From: Planctomycetota bacterium
GTDB taxonomy: Bacteria > Planctomycetota > Phycisphaerae > Tepidisphaerales > Tepidisphaeraceae
Length of the DNA stretch: 59,345 nt
Assembly: GCA_026693085.1 (NCBI GenBank)
Contig: JAPLNB010000159.1
Span: forward strand, 1-59,345
Direction of reading: 5' to 3'
Below, one piece after another: positions 17,252 through 26,451 of this stretch; positions within the stretch are counted from its first letter, which is position 1; each line of letters opens with the position of its first letter. The position numbers and the translations under genes were made by a program. The notes beneath the pieces are model-generated. The model worked only from the letters and a program-made list of their open reading frames with translations, did no database searches and was not told the origin of the DNA.

Positions 17252-18052
17252 ATGACGCAGGTTCTGGACATCGATCAGATCGAGACGACCGGCGGCGAAG
17301 GGCCGAAGGTGCTGGTGCGGGGGTTCGGGGCGGCGTTCGGCGGGAACGAGGTCTTGCGTGGGATCAACCTGCAGATCCGGCCGCGGGAGAGGTTGGCGAT
17401 CATCGGGCCGGCCAGCAGCGGAAAAACAACTTTCCTGCGTAGCCTCAACCGGTTGAACGACTTGGAGCACAGTTTCTCGCACAGCGGGCGGATTCTGCTG
17501 GACGGGCAGGACATTCAAGGCAGCGACATGGATGTGGCGGAGTTGCGGCGGCGCGTGGGGATGGTGTACGCAGTGCCGATCCCGTTGCCATGGAGCATTT
17601 ATGACAACATCGCCTATGGGCCGAGACTGGCGGGGATTCGCGATCGATACCACTTGGATGAGATCGTCGAGTCGTCGCTGAAGGGCGCGATTTTGTGGGA
17701 TGAGGTGAAGGATCGGCTACGGACGCTGGCGACGAATCTATCGGGCGGGCAGCAGCAGCGTCTGTGCCTGGCGCGGGTGTTGGCATTGGAACCGGAGTTG
17801 CTGCTGCTTGATGAGCCCTGTTCGGGGCTGGACCCGATTTCGACCGCGAAAATCGAGGATGCGATGCTCGAGCTGAAGAGAAAGTACTCGATTGTGCTGG
17901 TGACGAACAACACGAAGCAGGCGGCGCGGGCATCGGATCGGACGGCGTTTTTCTTCATGGGCCAGTTGGTGGAATGCGGGCCGACGAGGCAGGTTTTTAC
18001 GAATCCGGCGAACCAGCGGACGAGCGATTACATCACCGGCCATTTTGGCTAG
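17252..18052 (+). CDS. pstB: PstB-like phosphate ABC ATPase 1, lacking Q-loop Gln and H-loop His
   Basis: This 266-residue ATPase starts four bases after pstA. Walker A is GPASSGKT (52-59), the signature LSGGQQQR is intact (163-170), and Walker B is LLLLDEPCSGLDP with the catalytic glutamate (E188). Two switch residues are missing. The Q-loop reads VGMVYAVPIPLP with A107 where PstB has Gln. The H-loop reads VTNNTKQAA with N219 where PstB has His. Alone it would probably hydrolyse ATP poorly. The downstream paralogue has the opposite pattern, so the two probably work as a heterodimer. Confidence 0.9.
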   Translation: MTQVLDIDQIETTGGEGPKVLVRGFGAAFGGNEVLRGINLQIRPRERLAIIGPASSGKTTFLRSLNRLNDLEHSFSHSGRILLDGQDIQGSDMDVAELRRRVGMVYAVPIPLPWSIYDNIAYGPRLAGIRDRYHLDEIVESSLKGAILWDEVKDRLRTLATNLSGGQQQRLCLARVLALEPELLLLDEPCSGLDPISTAKIEDAMLELKRKYSIVLVTNNTKQAARASDRTAFFFMGQLVECGPTRQVFTNPANQRTSDYITGHFG

Positions 18053-18061
18053 GAGTGGAAT

Positions 18062-18262
18062 ATGTACTGCAAACCGCACCCTCTGAAACATCACAGGCCG
18101 TATGAGCGGCGGAATAGCGTGTTTTTCTATGCAATGTCGAACGTGGTGTCGCACCTGCGGCGGCGGATGGCGAAATGGCGCGCCCCGCACGTGGAGCGGG
18201 TAAACGACGGTCAGCCGGGGGACAGGGATCGTCTGGAGCTTGGCAAATTGCATGAAATATAA
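18062..18262 (+). CDS. Small basic protein encoded between the two pstB genes
   Basis: A 66-codon frame begins nine bases after the first pstB stop, with AGGAG seven bases before its ATG, and its stop overlaps the next pstB start region (ATG at 18252) by about ten bases. The product is basic and His/Arg-rich ([17 protein letters not shown], then a short amphipathic middle [19 protein letters not shown]). I recognise no family. The spacing and ribosome-binding site suggest real translation and coupling; alternatively it is only a leader that helps translation of the second pstB. Confidence 0.5.
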   Translation: MYCKPHPLKHHRPYERRNSVFFYAMSNVVSHLRRRMAKWRAPHVERVNDGQPGDRDRLELGKLHEI

Positions 18263-19007
18263 GATCCAAACCTCGTCGCTGAATCTCCACTATGGCAGCT
18301 TTCATGCGCTGAAGGACGTTTTTATACGGATTCGGCCGCGGATGATTACGGCGATCATTGGGCCGTCGGGGTGTGGGAAATCGACACTGTTGCGGTGTTT
18401 TAACCGGATGAACGAGCGGACCGCGGGGGTGCAGATCCGCGGGCACATCCTGCTGGACGGGCAGGACATTTCTCAGACGGGCAATGACCTGACGCAGTTG
18501 CGCAAGCGAGTGGGGATGGTGTTTCAGCGGCCGAACCCGTTTCCGCTGTCGGTGTTCGACAATGTGGCGTATGGGCTGCGCGTGCATGCGATGAAGAAAG
18601 GGGCGGCGGTGGGCAAGGCGGTGGAAGCGGCGTTGCGGGCGACGGATTTGTGGGATGCGATGAAGGACAATCTGCATCGGTCGGCGCTGGAATTGTCGGC
18701 GGAGCAGCAGCAGCGGCTGTGCATTTCGCGGCTGGTGGCGGTGGAGCCTGAGGTGTTGTTGATGGATGAGCCGTGCTCGGCGCTCGATCCGATTGCGACG
18801 GAGCACGTGGAAGAGTTGATGCGGGTATTGGCGGAGAAGTACACGATCATCATCGTGACGCACAACATGCAGCAGGCGGCGCGGGTGTCGCAGGAGACGG
18901 GGTTCATGCTGCTGGGGGAACTGGTGGAGTTTGGGCAGACGGAAAGGGTGTTCACGAATCCGGCGGACAAGCGGACGGAGGATTATGTGACGGGGCGGTA
19001 TGGGTAG
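18252..19007 (+). CDS. pstB: PstB-like phosphate ABC ATPase 2, with degenerate signature motif
   Basis: This 251-residue ATPase has intact Walker A (GPSGCGKS, 37-44), Q-loop ([14 protein letters not shown]92), Walker B ([12 protein letters not shown]) and H-loop ([10 protein letters not shown]204), but the signature reads LSAEQQQR (148-155) instead of LSGGQ. It complements the first PstB, which has a good signature but lacks the Q and H residues. The ATG at 18252 is chosen; an in-frame TTG at 18240 is possible, but its spacing to the GGAG is too short. No phoU or sensor-kinase gene follows. Confidence 0.92.
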   Translation: MKYKIQTSSLNLHYGSFHALKDVFIRIRPRMITAIIGPSGCGKSTLLRCFNRMNERTAGVQIRGHILLDGQDISQTGNDLTQLRKRVGMVFQRPNPFPLSVFDNVAYGLRVHAMKKGAAVGKAVEAALRATDLWDAMKDNLHRSALELSAEQQQRLCISRLVAVEPEVLLMDEPCSALDPIATEHVEELMRVLAEKYTIIIVTHNMQQAARVSQETGFMLLGELVEFGQTERVFTNPADKRTEDYVTGRYG

Positions 19008-19026
19008 CCGGGCATCGGCGCGCACG

Positions 19027-19061
19027 AAAAAACCCACGGCGGGGCCGTGGGGTTTCGTTTT
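19027..19061. terminator. Bidirectional terminator between pstB and the aminotransferase
   Basis: CCCACGGC (19033-19040) and GCCGTGGG (19044-19051) form an 8-bp stem with a 3-nt loop. AAAAAA lies on one side and GTTTCGTTTT on the other, so it can serve the pst operon and the convergent minus-strand gene. Confidence 0.8.
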
Positions 19062-19075
19062 GCATTCGGAGGAGA

Positions 19076-20224
19076 TTACGCGAAGAGTCCTGCGAGAATC
19101 TTCTGCGCGGCGGCAACACCCTTACCAAATTCGACGGGCTTTCCGAGGGCTTTTAGGGCGTGTTCGACGGCGGCGACGGCAGCGAGGCAGTCGTAGGCGT
19201 CGGTATAGCCCATGTGGCTCAGGCGGAAGATTCTGCCTTCCATGGTGCCTTGGCCGCCGGCGATGTGGATGTTGTGCTTGCTCTTGAGGTGACCGCGGAA
19301 GCCCTTGTCATCGATGCCGGCGGGGTATTTGACGGCGGTGACCGAATCCGCGGGGTATTTGCTGAAAAGCTCGAAGCCGAGGGCTTTCATGCCAGCGCGG
19401 AAGGCTTCGGCGATGAGGTGGGTGCGTTTCCAGACGCCTTCGATGGTTTCCTTTTCGATCATGCGGAGGCTGACAACCTGGGCCTCGAGGAGGGTGTTGG
19501 CGGGGGTGAACGGGGTGTCGCCGTCGGCCATGCTCTTCTTGTACTTCTTGATATCGAGGTAGAAATCCTGGCGGGTCTTGTTCTTTTCGACGGCGGCCCA
19601 GGCGCGGTCGGAGAATGCGACGTAGCCGAGGCCGGGCGGGAGCATGAGGGCTTTCTGGCTGCCGGTGATGGTGACGTCAACGCCCCATTCGTCCATCTTG
19701 AACGGCAGAGCGCCGGCGGAGGTGATGGCGTCGACAATGAGGAGGGTGTCGCCGGAGGCGCGGACGGCTTTGCCGATGCCTTCGAGGTCGCAGACGGTGC
19801 CGGTGCTGGTTTCGGAGTGGACGAAGATGACGGCGTCGTATTGGGCGGCTTTGAGCTCATTGGCGATCATTTCGGGGGTGGCGTGGTCGCCATATTCGAG
19901 CTTGAGGTCTTTGTGTTCGATGCCGTAGGTTCCGCAGACCTGGGCCCAGCGCTCGGCGAACTTGCCGTTGACGACGCAGAGGGCTTTTTGGCCGGGGGCG
20001 AGGGCATTGATGATGCCGGCCTCAGCGGCGGCGGTGCCCGAGCCGGTGATCGAGTAGACGGTGCTCCTGGTCTGGAAGACGTATTGGAGGAGTTTCTGGA
20101 CCTCGGCGAACATCGCGCGGAACTCGGCGGTGCGGTGATGGTGCACCGGTTTGGCCAGCTCCAGGAGAGTGGCCTCGGGAACGCTCGTCGGGCCAGGCGT
20201 ATACAAGCGATACTTCATCAGCAT
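19076..20224 (-). CDS. Class V aminotransferase (serine/alanine--glyoxylate type)
   Basis: This PLP-dependent enzyme of 382 residues most resembles alanine- or serine-glyoxylate aminotransferases. It begins MLMKYRLYTPGPTSVPEATLLELAKPVHHHRTAEF, has the cofactor-binding GSGTAAAEAGIINAL and VDAITSAGALPFKMDEWGVDVTITGSQKALMLPPGLG (PLP lysine in SQKA), and ends with ITGNIHIAGGQGTMEGRIFRLSHMG-like C-terminal segments. AAGAGGA precedes the chosen ATG at 20224; a longer frame would add a repeat-derived peptide (TDNRQLTTGN) that is probably not translated. The exact amino donor cannot be read from sequence. Confidence 0.85.
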   Translation of the reverse strand: MLMKYRLYTPGPTSVPEATLLELAKPVHHHRTAEFRAMFAEVQKLLQYVFQTRSTVYSITGSGTAAAEAGIINALAPGQKALCVVNGKFAERWAQVCGTYGIEHKDLKLEYGDHATPEMIANELKAAQYDAVIFVHSETSTGTVCDLEGIGKAVRASGDTLLIVDAITSAGALPFKMDEWGVDVTITGSQKALMLPPGLGYVAFSDRAWAAVEKNKTRQDFYLDIKKYKKSMADGDTPFTPANTLLEAQVVSLRMIEKETIEGVWKRTHLIAEAFRAGMKALGFELFSKYPADSVTAVKYPAGIDDKGFRGHLKSKHNIHIAGGQGTMEGRIFRLSHMGYTDAYDCLAAVAAVEHALKALGKPVEFGKGVAAAQKILAGLFA

Positions 20225-20241
20225 AGTCGTGTCCTCTTGAT

Positions 20242-20274
20242 AGTTGCCAGTTGTTAGTTGTCGGTTGTCAGTTG
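20242..20274. repeat. Low-complexity repeat of GTTGTCAGTTG units
   Basis: Four near-copies of a GTTGNCAGTTG-type heptad pattern lie just upstream of the aminotransferase start. Similar intergenic filler is common between genes in many genomes. Confidence 0.5.
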
Positions 20275-20359
20275 CAGGAAGTGCGAATAATAGGCAAAGA
20301 TCCAGATTTCTGCCAGAGTCTGCCTGCGGGTATTGCCAATTGACAATTATCATTTATGA

Positions 20360-22912
20360 ATGGGTGGACGGCTGATGAGAGACGAAGCGGTTAATCCGGG
20401 TGTCCTGCCGATTTGCGCGATTCGCGAGCAGATTCTGGTGGCGCTACGGGGGTCGAATCGGTTGGTTCTGACGGCGCCGACGGGGTCGGGGAAGACGACG
20501 CAGGTGCCGCAGTTCTTGTTGAAGGGGGGCATGCTGCTGGCAGAGCATCCGGGGATTGTGGTGTTGCAGCCGCGGCGGCTGGCGGCACGGTTGGTGGCGC
20601 GGCGGGTGGCGGACGAGCTGGGCGGGAAGGTGGGCGGGGTTGTGGGGTATCAGACCCGACATGATAGCCAGGTATCGGGCGAGACGGTGATTCGATTTCT
20701 GACCGAGGGGTTGTTTCTACGGCAGATGCAGTCGAATCCGACGCTCGCGGGGGTGGGGGCGGTGCTTTTCGATGAGTTTCATGAGCGGAGCTTGGCGAGC
20801 GATACGGCGCTGACGCTGGTGAAGAGGTTGCAGGAGGGGAAGAGGCCGGATTTGCGGCTGATTGTGATGTCGGCGACGTTGGATACGAAATTGGTGAGCG
20901 AGTATCTGGGGTGCGCGACGCTCGAGGCACATGGGCGGATGTATCCGGTGAAGATGAGGTACTTGCAGAAGCGGGCGACAGCCGAGGCGTGGGAATTGGC
21001 GGCGGATGCGCTGGCGGATGTGCTGGATGGGGATGAGCAGGGGGATGTGCTGGTGTTTATGCCGGGGGTGTATGAGATTCGGCGGACGATCGAGCTGTGC
21101 CGGGAGCATGGGCGGGCGGGGGAGGAGTTGGCGGTGCTGCCGCTCCATTCGGAGTTGCCGGTGCGGGAGCAGGATGCGGCGGTGGGGCCATCTTCGAACC
21201 GGAAGGTGATCGTTTCGACGAATGTGGCCGAGACGTCGATCACGATTCCGGGGATTCGGCATGTGATCGATTCGGGATTGGCGAGGGTGAATCGGTTTGA
21301 TCCGCGGCGGGGGATTAATGTGCTGCGGGTCGAGGGGATCAGCCAAAGCTCGGCGGAGCAAAGGGCAGGGCGGGCGGGGCGGACGGCGGCGGGGACCTGT
21401 ACGCGGTTGTGGACGGAATTGGAGCACCGGTCGCGGCCGGGCCATGAGACGCCAGAGATTCATCGGTTGGATTTGGCGGAGGTGTTGCTGCAATTGTATG
21501 CGATGGGGGTGGGGGAGCCGGGGGAGTTTCCGTGGTTGCAGATGCCGAATCCGCTGGCTTTGGAGCAGGCGAAGCGGACGTTGGTGACGTTGGGGGCGTT
21601 GTCGGCGAAGGGTGAGTTGACGGGGTTGGGGAGACAGATGTCGCGGCTGCCGATGCACCCGAGGTTGTCGCGGATGTTGATCGAGGCGGGGAGCCGGCAT
21701 TGTTTGGCGAGGGCGTGTCTGTGGGCGGCGATGATCAGCGAGCGGGATATTCTGATTCGCGGGGCGAAGCATCATTTCGCGGAGGATTTGCCGGCAGGGG
21801 CGAGGTCGGATTTCGGGGTGCTGGAGAATGCGTTTGAGGCAGCGAAGAGGGTAGATTTTGATATCGGGCGGTGCGAGCGGATGGGGGTGCATGCGCTGGC
21901 GTGCAGGGAGTTGGCAAAAACCCAGCGGTTGTATATGGAGGCGGTGAGGGAGGGGGAACATTCCAGGTCCACGGTCCACGATGCGGACCCGGCGAGATTG
22001 GCCAAGTGCTTGTTGGTGGCGTTTCCGGATCATTTGGCGATGCGAAGGTCAGAGGCGAATCTGGCGTGTGCGCTGGTGGGGCAGAGGAGGGGGAATCTGG
22101 ATGCCCAGAGCGTGGCGAAGCGGCTGGGGTTGATTTTGCCGGTGGAAATCCGCGAGATCGGGGCGGGGCAGGGGGTGAAGACGGTCTTGTCGTTGGCGAC
22201 GGAGATTGAGGCGGAATGGTTGAGGGAAGTGCATGGCGGGCGGGTGGTGCATCGGCGGAAGGCGAGGTGGAATCCCCAGACGCTGGGGGTGGAGTCGGTG
22301 GATCGTGATTTGTTTGATGATTTGGTCATTACGGAATCGGCGAGGCACGATCCGGATCCGGTGGCGGCGGAGATATTGGCGGAGGAGATTTTCAAGGGGC
22401 GGCTGAAGCTGGAACGGTGGGATGAGGCCGTCGAGCAGTGGATCGACCGCGTGCGGTGCGTAGCGGAGTGGTTTGCAGAGCGGAAGTTGATTACGTACAG
22501 CGATGACGATCGGCGGGTGATTTTGAGCGAGATTTGCGCGGGGGCGACGAGATATAGTCATGTCAAGGATCGGCCGTGTCTGCAATATGTGAAGGATGCG
22601 TTGTCGTGGGAGGATCAGCGGTTTGTGGAGCAGATGGCGCCGGAGCGGATCGAGTTGCCGCGGGGGTGGAAGATGAAGATGGAGTACACACCGGGGCAGA
22701 GCCCCCGGGGAAGGGCGAAGATCCAGGATTTTTATGGGCTGGCGCAGTCGCCGACGGTCGCGGGCGGACGGCATCGGGTGGTGTTGGAGATTCTGGCGCC
22801 GAACATGCGGCCGATCCAGTTGACGGATGATCTGGCGAATTTCTGGAGAAACCTGTACCCGACGGTGAAGAAGGAATTGTCGCGGCGATATCCGAGGCAT
22901 GAGTGGCGATAG
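20360..22912 (+). CDS. hrpB: ATP-dependent DExH-box helicase HrpB
   Basis: This 850-residue protein matches HrpB, a DEAH/RHA-type helicase. Motifs seen: I TAPTGSGKTTQVPQFLL, Ia LQPRRLAARLVARRVA, II FDEFHERSLASD, III MSATLDT, V VSTNVAETSITIPGIRHVIDSGL, VI QSSAEQRAGRAGRTAAGTCTRLW. The helicase-associated part (about 390-530) and the HrpB-specific C-terminal domain follow, ending DLANFWRNLYPTVKKELSRRYPRHEW, a family hallmark. The ATG at 20360 lacks a clear ribosome-binding site; one at 20375 is the alternative. Its substrate in the cell is not well known. Confidence 0.93.
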   Translation: MGGRLMRDEAVNPGVLPICAIREQILVALRGSNRLVLTAPTGSGKTTQVPQFLLKGGMLLAEHPGIVVLQPRRLAARLVARRVADELGGKVGGVVGYQTRHDSQVSGETVIRFLTEGLFLRQMQSNPTLAGVGAVLFDEFHERSLASDTALTLVKRLQEGKRPDLRLIVMSATLDTKLVSEYLGCATLEAHGRMYPVKMRYLQKRATAEAWELAADALADVLDGDEQGDVLVFMPGVYEIRRTIELCREHGRAGEELAVLPLHSELPVREQDAAVGPSSNRKVIVSTNVAETSITIPGIRHVIDSGLARVNRFDPRRGINVLRVEGISQSSAEQRAGRAGRTAAGTCTRLWTELEHRSRPGHETPEIHRLDLAEVLLQLYAMGVGEPGEFPWLQMPNPLALEQAKRTLVTLGALSAKGELTGLGRQMSRLPMHPRLSRMLIEAGSRHCLARACLWAAMISERDILIRGAKHHFAEDLPAGARSDFGVLENAFEAAKRVDFDIGRCERMGVHALACRELAKTQRLYMEAVREGEHSRSTVHDADPARLAKCLLVAFPDHLAMRRSEANLACALVGQRRGNLDAQSVAKRLGLILPVEIREIGAGQGVKTVLSLATEIEAEWLREVHGGRVVHRRKARWNPQTLGVESVDRDLFDDLVITESARHDPDPVAAEILAEEIFKGRLKLERWDEAVEQWIDRVRCVAEWFAERKLITYSDDDRRVILSEICAGATRYSHVKDRPCLQYVKDALSWEDQRFVEQMAPERIELPRGWKMKMEYTPGQSPRGRAKIQDFYGLAQSPTVAGGRHRVVLEILAPNMRPIQLTDDLANFWRNLYPTVKKELSRRYPRHEWR

Positions 22913-22985
22913 CGCCTTGACGTAATCGTGCAGGGGGAGAGGATGTGGGTGGGTCAGTGGATCCGGGTCAGACGGAGGTCTTCAT

Positions 22986-24020
22986 ATGCGATGGTCTATG
23001 CCTCTTCTCTTCATCGTGTTTCTGTGCGGCGCTGCGAAACCTGAGGGGCCGATTTCGCCGCCGGATGACGGGCACGGGTGGATGCTGATCTCGGAGCCAA
23101 TCATCAAGCAGCTTGCGGCGGAAGGGAAGACGATCGCCTGGCCGGGACAGACGACGGGGGTCTGCGTCGATCGCGCAAAAGGCGATGTGTGGATTATCCC
23201 GACTGGCCAGGGGGTTTGGCGCAGCACGGATCGGGGGCAGACGTATCAGCGGATCGATGGCGGGGTGATCTCCGGGCGATGCGAGACGGGGTATTCGATC
23301 AACGCCGACCCCGAGGGCGGGCGGTCTGCGTTTTTCATGCTCGACGGAAAATGCGGCATGACGCTGGACGCCGGGAAGACCTGGGGGCAGTTCGCGGACG
23401 TGGGGCGCAACTGGGACTATGCGGCGGTGGACTGGTCCGATCCGCAGGCCAAGACGATCTTCGCAGCCAGACACGAGTCGGACGGGGAGATGTATCTCTC
23501 GGCCGATGCAGGTAAGAGCTGGAAGCAGATCGGGAAGGACGCGAAGTTCGCGGCGGTGGGGATATTCGATCCGGCGGCACTCGTAACGACCCAAGGCGGT
23601 GGCATCCTGCGCAGCACGGATGCGGGGGCGACGTGGACGAAGGTTTCGGACTTGCAGCCGACCGGGCGGGTGATGGTGGTGCGCAAGGGTGTGGCGTGGT
23701 GGGTGGCTCAGAGCGGGGTGATCGTCAGCCGGGACAAGGGGCTGACGTGGGAGAAATGGGGCGAGCCGGTCGATGGAGTTGGTTGGGGACCGTGGTTCGG
23801 CAAGGATGAGGGGTCGTTGATGTTGGCGACCAAGAAGGACTTCGTCCAGACTCGCGACGGCGGGAAGACGTGGATGACGGTCGCCGCGATGCCGGACATC
23901 AAGGATTTCAAGCCAGCGAACCTGGGGTGGTTCCTGAGCCTGGCGTGGGATGCGGATGCGCAGGTTCTTTACGCGTCGCGGATGGGGTTTGGGACGTACA
24001 AGTATCAGATCAAGCAGTAG
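22986..24020 (+). CDS. Secreted beta-propeller protein with BNR/sialidase-like repeats
   Basis: This 344-residue protein has a signal peptide (MRWSMPLLFIVFLCGAAKP) and at least five Asp-box-like repeats: STDRGQTYQRI, TLDAGKTWGQF, SADAGKSWKQI, STDAGATWTKV, SRDKGLTWEKW and TRDGGKTWMTV. Such repeats mark BNR or Vps10-like propellers. No catalytic residues of sialidases are visible, so it is probably a binding protein. GGAGG lies upstream of the ATG. Confidence 0.8.
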   Translation: MRWSMPLLFIVFLCGAAKPEGPISPPDDGHGWMLISEPIIKQLAAEGKTIAWPGQTTGVCVDRAKGDVWIIPTGQGVWRSTDRGQTYQRIDGGVISGRCETGYSINADPEGGRSAFFMLDGKCGMTLDAGKTWGQFADVGRNWDYAAVDWSDPQAKTIFAARHESDGEMYLSADAGKSWKQIGKDAKFAAVGIFDPAALVTTQGGGILRSTDAGATWTKVSDLQPTGRVMVVRKGVAWWVAQSGVIVSRDKGLTWEKWGEPVDGVGWGPWFGKDEGSLMLATKKDFVQTRDGGKTWMTVAAMPDIKDFKPANLGWFLSLAWDADAQVLYASRMGFGTYKYQIKQ

Positions 24021-24052
24021 GCCAAGCGGTTAAGCATGCTGGGCGCAATCGA

Positions 24053-24079
24053 AAGGGCGTGGCGGGGAGCCACGCCCTT
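24053..24079. terminator. Terminator-like hairpin between convergent genes
   Basis: AAGGGCGTGGC (24053-24063) and GCCACGCCCTT (24069-24079) form a perfect 11-bp stem with a 5-nt loop, between the convergent propeller gene and the recombinase gene. A real T run is lacking. Confidence 0.6.
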
Positions 24080-24105
24080 GCGGATTCGAGACCGTTGTAT
24101 TGTGG

Positions 24106-25200
24106 TTAGATGGCTTCGGAATAGGGTTGGGAGGGGGTTTGGGGGTTGGCGGGCGGGGCCATGGGGATCGTGGGGGAATTGGCGCGGGGGTGGGCGGAGT
24201 CGTAGACCTGTTTCATGCGATTGGTGGTCAGGTGGGTGTAGATCTGGGTGGTGGAGAGGCTCTGGTGGCCGAGGAGTTCCTGAACGCTGCGGAGGTCGGC
24301 GCCGTTGTTGAGCAGGTGGGTGGCGAAGCTGTGGCGGAGGGTGTGGGGGCTGATGCCGGGGTCGAGGCCGGCCATGACGAGATACTTGTCGAGCTTGCGG
24401 CGGACGGAGCGGGTGGAGATGGAGGTGCCGTGTTTGTTGAGGAAGACGCGGCCGGTCAGTGGGCCGGCAGCATTAGGCTCGCGGGAACGGTGTTCGAAGT
24501 AGCGTTGGAGGGCCTTGATGGCCTGGCTGCCGATGGGAGTGAGACGGTCCTTGCGGCCCTTGCCGCGGACGCGGAGGACGCCTTCCTGCATATCGAGGTC
24601 GGCCATGTCGAGCTCGACGAGCTCGCTGACACGGATGCCGGAGGAGTACAGGACCTCGAGCATGGCTTTATCGCGGGCGGAGAGCAGGTCGGCGTCGCCG
24701 GGGGTATCGAGGAGCTTCTGGATTTCCTCGAGTTCCAGGCAGCGGGGGAGGCGTTTTTCCTGCTTGGGGGTTCGGATGGTGGAGAGGGGGTTGACGCTGA
24801 TAAGGCCGCGGCGCATGAGGAACTTGTAGAAGCTGCGGAGGGTGGCGAGTTTCCGGGCCGTGGTGGACTTGGTGTAGTTCTGGCCGTAGAGATAGGCCAG
24901 GAACTCGCGGACAAGGATGGCCTCGCAGCGAACCTGTTTCTCGTCGATCTGCCCGGGTGTGATGGGGGGTTCGGGGGCGGGGTCGTTGGGGTGGCCGATC
25001 AGGCCGGCGAGGAACTGCCCGAACTGGATGAGATCGGCACCGTAGCTCTTGATGGTGTAATCGCTGAAGTGTCGCTCGAACTTGAGGTAGTCGAGGAACT
25101 GCTGGACCAGCGGGGTAAAGGATTTGGGGGACGGAGCGGCCGAAATGGCGGGAACGATTGGTTGGACGGATGGGGAGGTTGGTGAATTCATGGGATCCAT
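24106..25200 (-). CDS. xerC: Tyrosine recombinase of the XerC/XerD type
   Basis: This 364-residue site-specific recombinase probably resolves chromosome dimers. The N-terminal core-binding domain runs FTPLVQQFLDYLKFERHFSDYTIKSYGADLIQFGQFL. The catalytic set is complete: SGIRVSEL (R), GKGRKDRLTPIG (K), HTLRHSFATHLLNNGADLRSVQELLGHQSLSTTQIYTHLT (H, R, H and nucleophile Y). The ATG at 25200 is picked; another in-frame ATG lies at 25191 and no strong ribosome-binding site decides. The C-terminal tail after the tyrosine is proline-rich. A mobile-element integrase seems unlikely because no attachment-site duplication is visible. Confidence 0.88.
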   Translation of the reverse strand: MDPMNSPTSPSVQPIVPAISAAPSPKSFTPLVQQFLDYLKFERHFSDYTIKSYGADLIQFGQFLAGLIGHPNDPAPEPPITPGQIDEKQVRCEAILVREFLAYLYGQNYTKSTTARKLATLRSFYKFLMRRGLISVNPLSTIRTPKQEKRLPRCLELEEIQKLLDTPGDADLLSARDKAMLEVLYSSGIRVSELVELDMADLDMQEGVLRVRGKGRKDRLTPIGSQAIKALQRYFEHRSREPNAAGPLTGRVFLNKHGTSISTRSVRRKLDKYLVMAGLDPGISPHTLRHSFATHLLNNGADLRSVQELLGHQSLSTTQIYTHLTTNRMKQVYDSAHPRANSPTIPMAPPANPQTPSQPYSEAI

Positions 25201-25388
25201 GGCGTGGCGATAGCCCTTGTTTGACAGACCTGGTGGTTTTGCGTAGAGGTGCAAACACAACAGGCTGCCGCGACATGCCACGCGGCCGGCGATTCCGGTG
25301 GCCCGATTGGCGTGGCCGGGGCGTATCCTACGCCGCTGGCCTCGCATTCTGATCAGACGACCGACCTCCGTCGCGTCCGCATAACATC

Positions 25389-25607
25389 TTATGCTACTTT
25401 TTTCGGCAAATAGGCCTTTAATTCTTTTGCCAAATGTCGGCCAAGTTGATGGGAGAGGATGGCGGCGTCAAACCAATCGAATTGGGTGTCGCCTTTGTGG
25501 ACCATTTCGATGAGGGCATCGAGGACTTTGACTTCCTGCCCAACTTCGTATTTGAAGCAGAAGTACTGGTCACCCTTGACCAGGTTTAGTGTTCGCATCT
25601 CTGCCAT
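25389..25607 (-). CDS. Small conserved-looking hypothetical protein
   Basis: The 72-residue product MAEMRTLNLVKGDQYFCFKYEVGQEVKVLDALIEMVHKGDTQFDWFDAAILSHQLGRHLAKELKAYLPKKV is balanced and globular-looking, with a beta-rich start and helical end. AGGAAG precedes the ATG at 25607. I do not recognise its family. It follows the lipoprotein gene in the same direction and precedes the recombinase gene. Confidence 0.7.
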   Translation of the reverse strand: MAEMRTLNLVKGDQYFCFKYEVGQEVKVLDALIEMVHKGDTQFDWFDAAILSHQLGRHLAKELKAYLPKKVA

Positions 25608-25665
25608 TCTTCCTACTCCCGGAACTGAATGGGTTCCGTGCCCGAAGAAGCCCATCGTCACAACG

Positions 25666-26370
25666 CTACCGCAAGGCGGGTTTGGCCAGCAACTGCTCGA
25701 TCAGCGAGTGATAGACAAACCCGCAATATCGGTCCATTTCGACCAGGTACGCTCGTTCTCTGTACGGCCCGTCCGGATCGGTTCGACCTTGTGCGTATCG
25801 CATCAAATCGGCGCGAATGGAGCCGTTCGCTGCATCGAACATCCCGACTACCTGGACGAACCCCGGCTTGGGGGTCGGGGTTTGCTGACCCGGCAGGGGC
25901 GTACCGCGGCGGGCCAGGACATAGGGATCGACGTTGGCCGGCCGTTTGTATTCGCCCTTGCGGAACAACTGCAAAGCAGCGCCCATTTTGGGCGGATCGA
26001 ACGGATCAAAATCCGTGACCGCCACCACGACCAGTGCATCGCAGCCCAACAGATCACACACGAGGGCCGCCTGTTCCTCCGATTGCACCCGGTCCATTCT
26101 CAGAGCGGCATAGACCTCAACGACGCGGTTGACCGGGAGCGGGTTAAGGCCGGCGACATCACCGAGTTGCCTGTGAAGCAAGTCGGCCTGAAGGATGGGG
26201 TCGACTTGCTTTTGGCCGCTGAGGTTGATGATCGGGGCCACCGCCCAGGTTTGGCGCGTGGTGCCCGACAGGAAGAGCGGCCGCTCGACGCCGTACTCGG
26301 GCTTCTTGCTCTGACAACCGATAAGGCTGAGCAAAGCGACGAGGATCAGGGTATAGGTGATGCTCCGCAT
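25666..26370 (-). CDS. Lipoprotein of unknown function
   Basis: This 234-residue protein has a lipobox (LLSLIGC) after MRSITYTLILVAL, so it is probably a lipid-anchored envelope protein. The body has an alternating alpha/beta pattern (TWAVAPIINLSG, VVEVYAALRMDRVQSEEQAALVCDLLGCDALVVVAVTDFDPF), similar in style to GNA1162/CsgG-like lipoproteins that gather into envelope complexes. It lies after a TolB-like lipoprotein gene in the same direction. Confidence 0.75.
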   Translation of the reverse strand: MRSITYTLILVALLSLIGCQSKKPEYGVERPLFLSGTTRQTWAVAPIINLSGQKQVDPILQADLLHRQLGDVAGLNPLPVNRVVEVYAALRMDRVQSEEQAALVCDLLGCDALVVVAVTDFDPFDPPKMGAALQLFRKGEYKRPANVDPYVLARRGTPLPGQQTPTPKPGFVQVVGMFDAANGSIRADLMRYAQGRTDPDGPYRERAYLVEMDRYCGFVYHSLIEQLLAKPALR

Positions 26371-26451
26371 CGAGCTTCTCGCATCGTCCGTGAAGGCGAA
26401 TCAGGTTGTCTGAACACACGCCCCGCACGCGGGGGCGGCTAAACATTCTTC

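Noticed and set aside
24106..25200. Phage or island integrase
   Set aside because: The protein has XerC/D features and no flanking repeats, attachment site or phage genes are seen nearby; the tRNA is 11 kb away.
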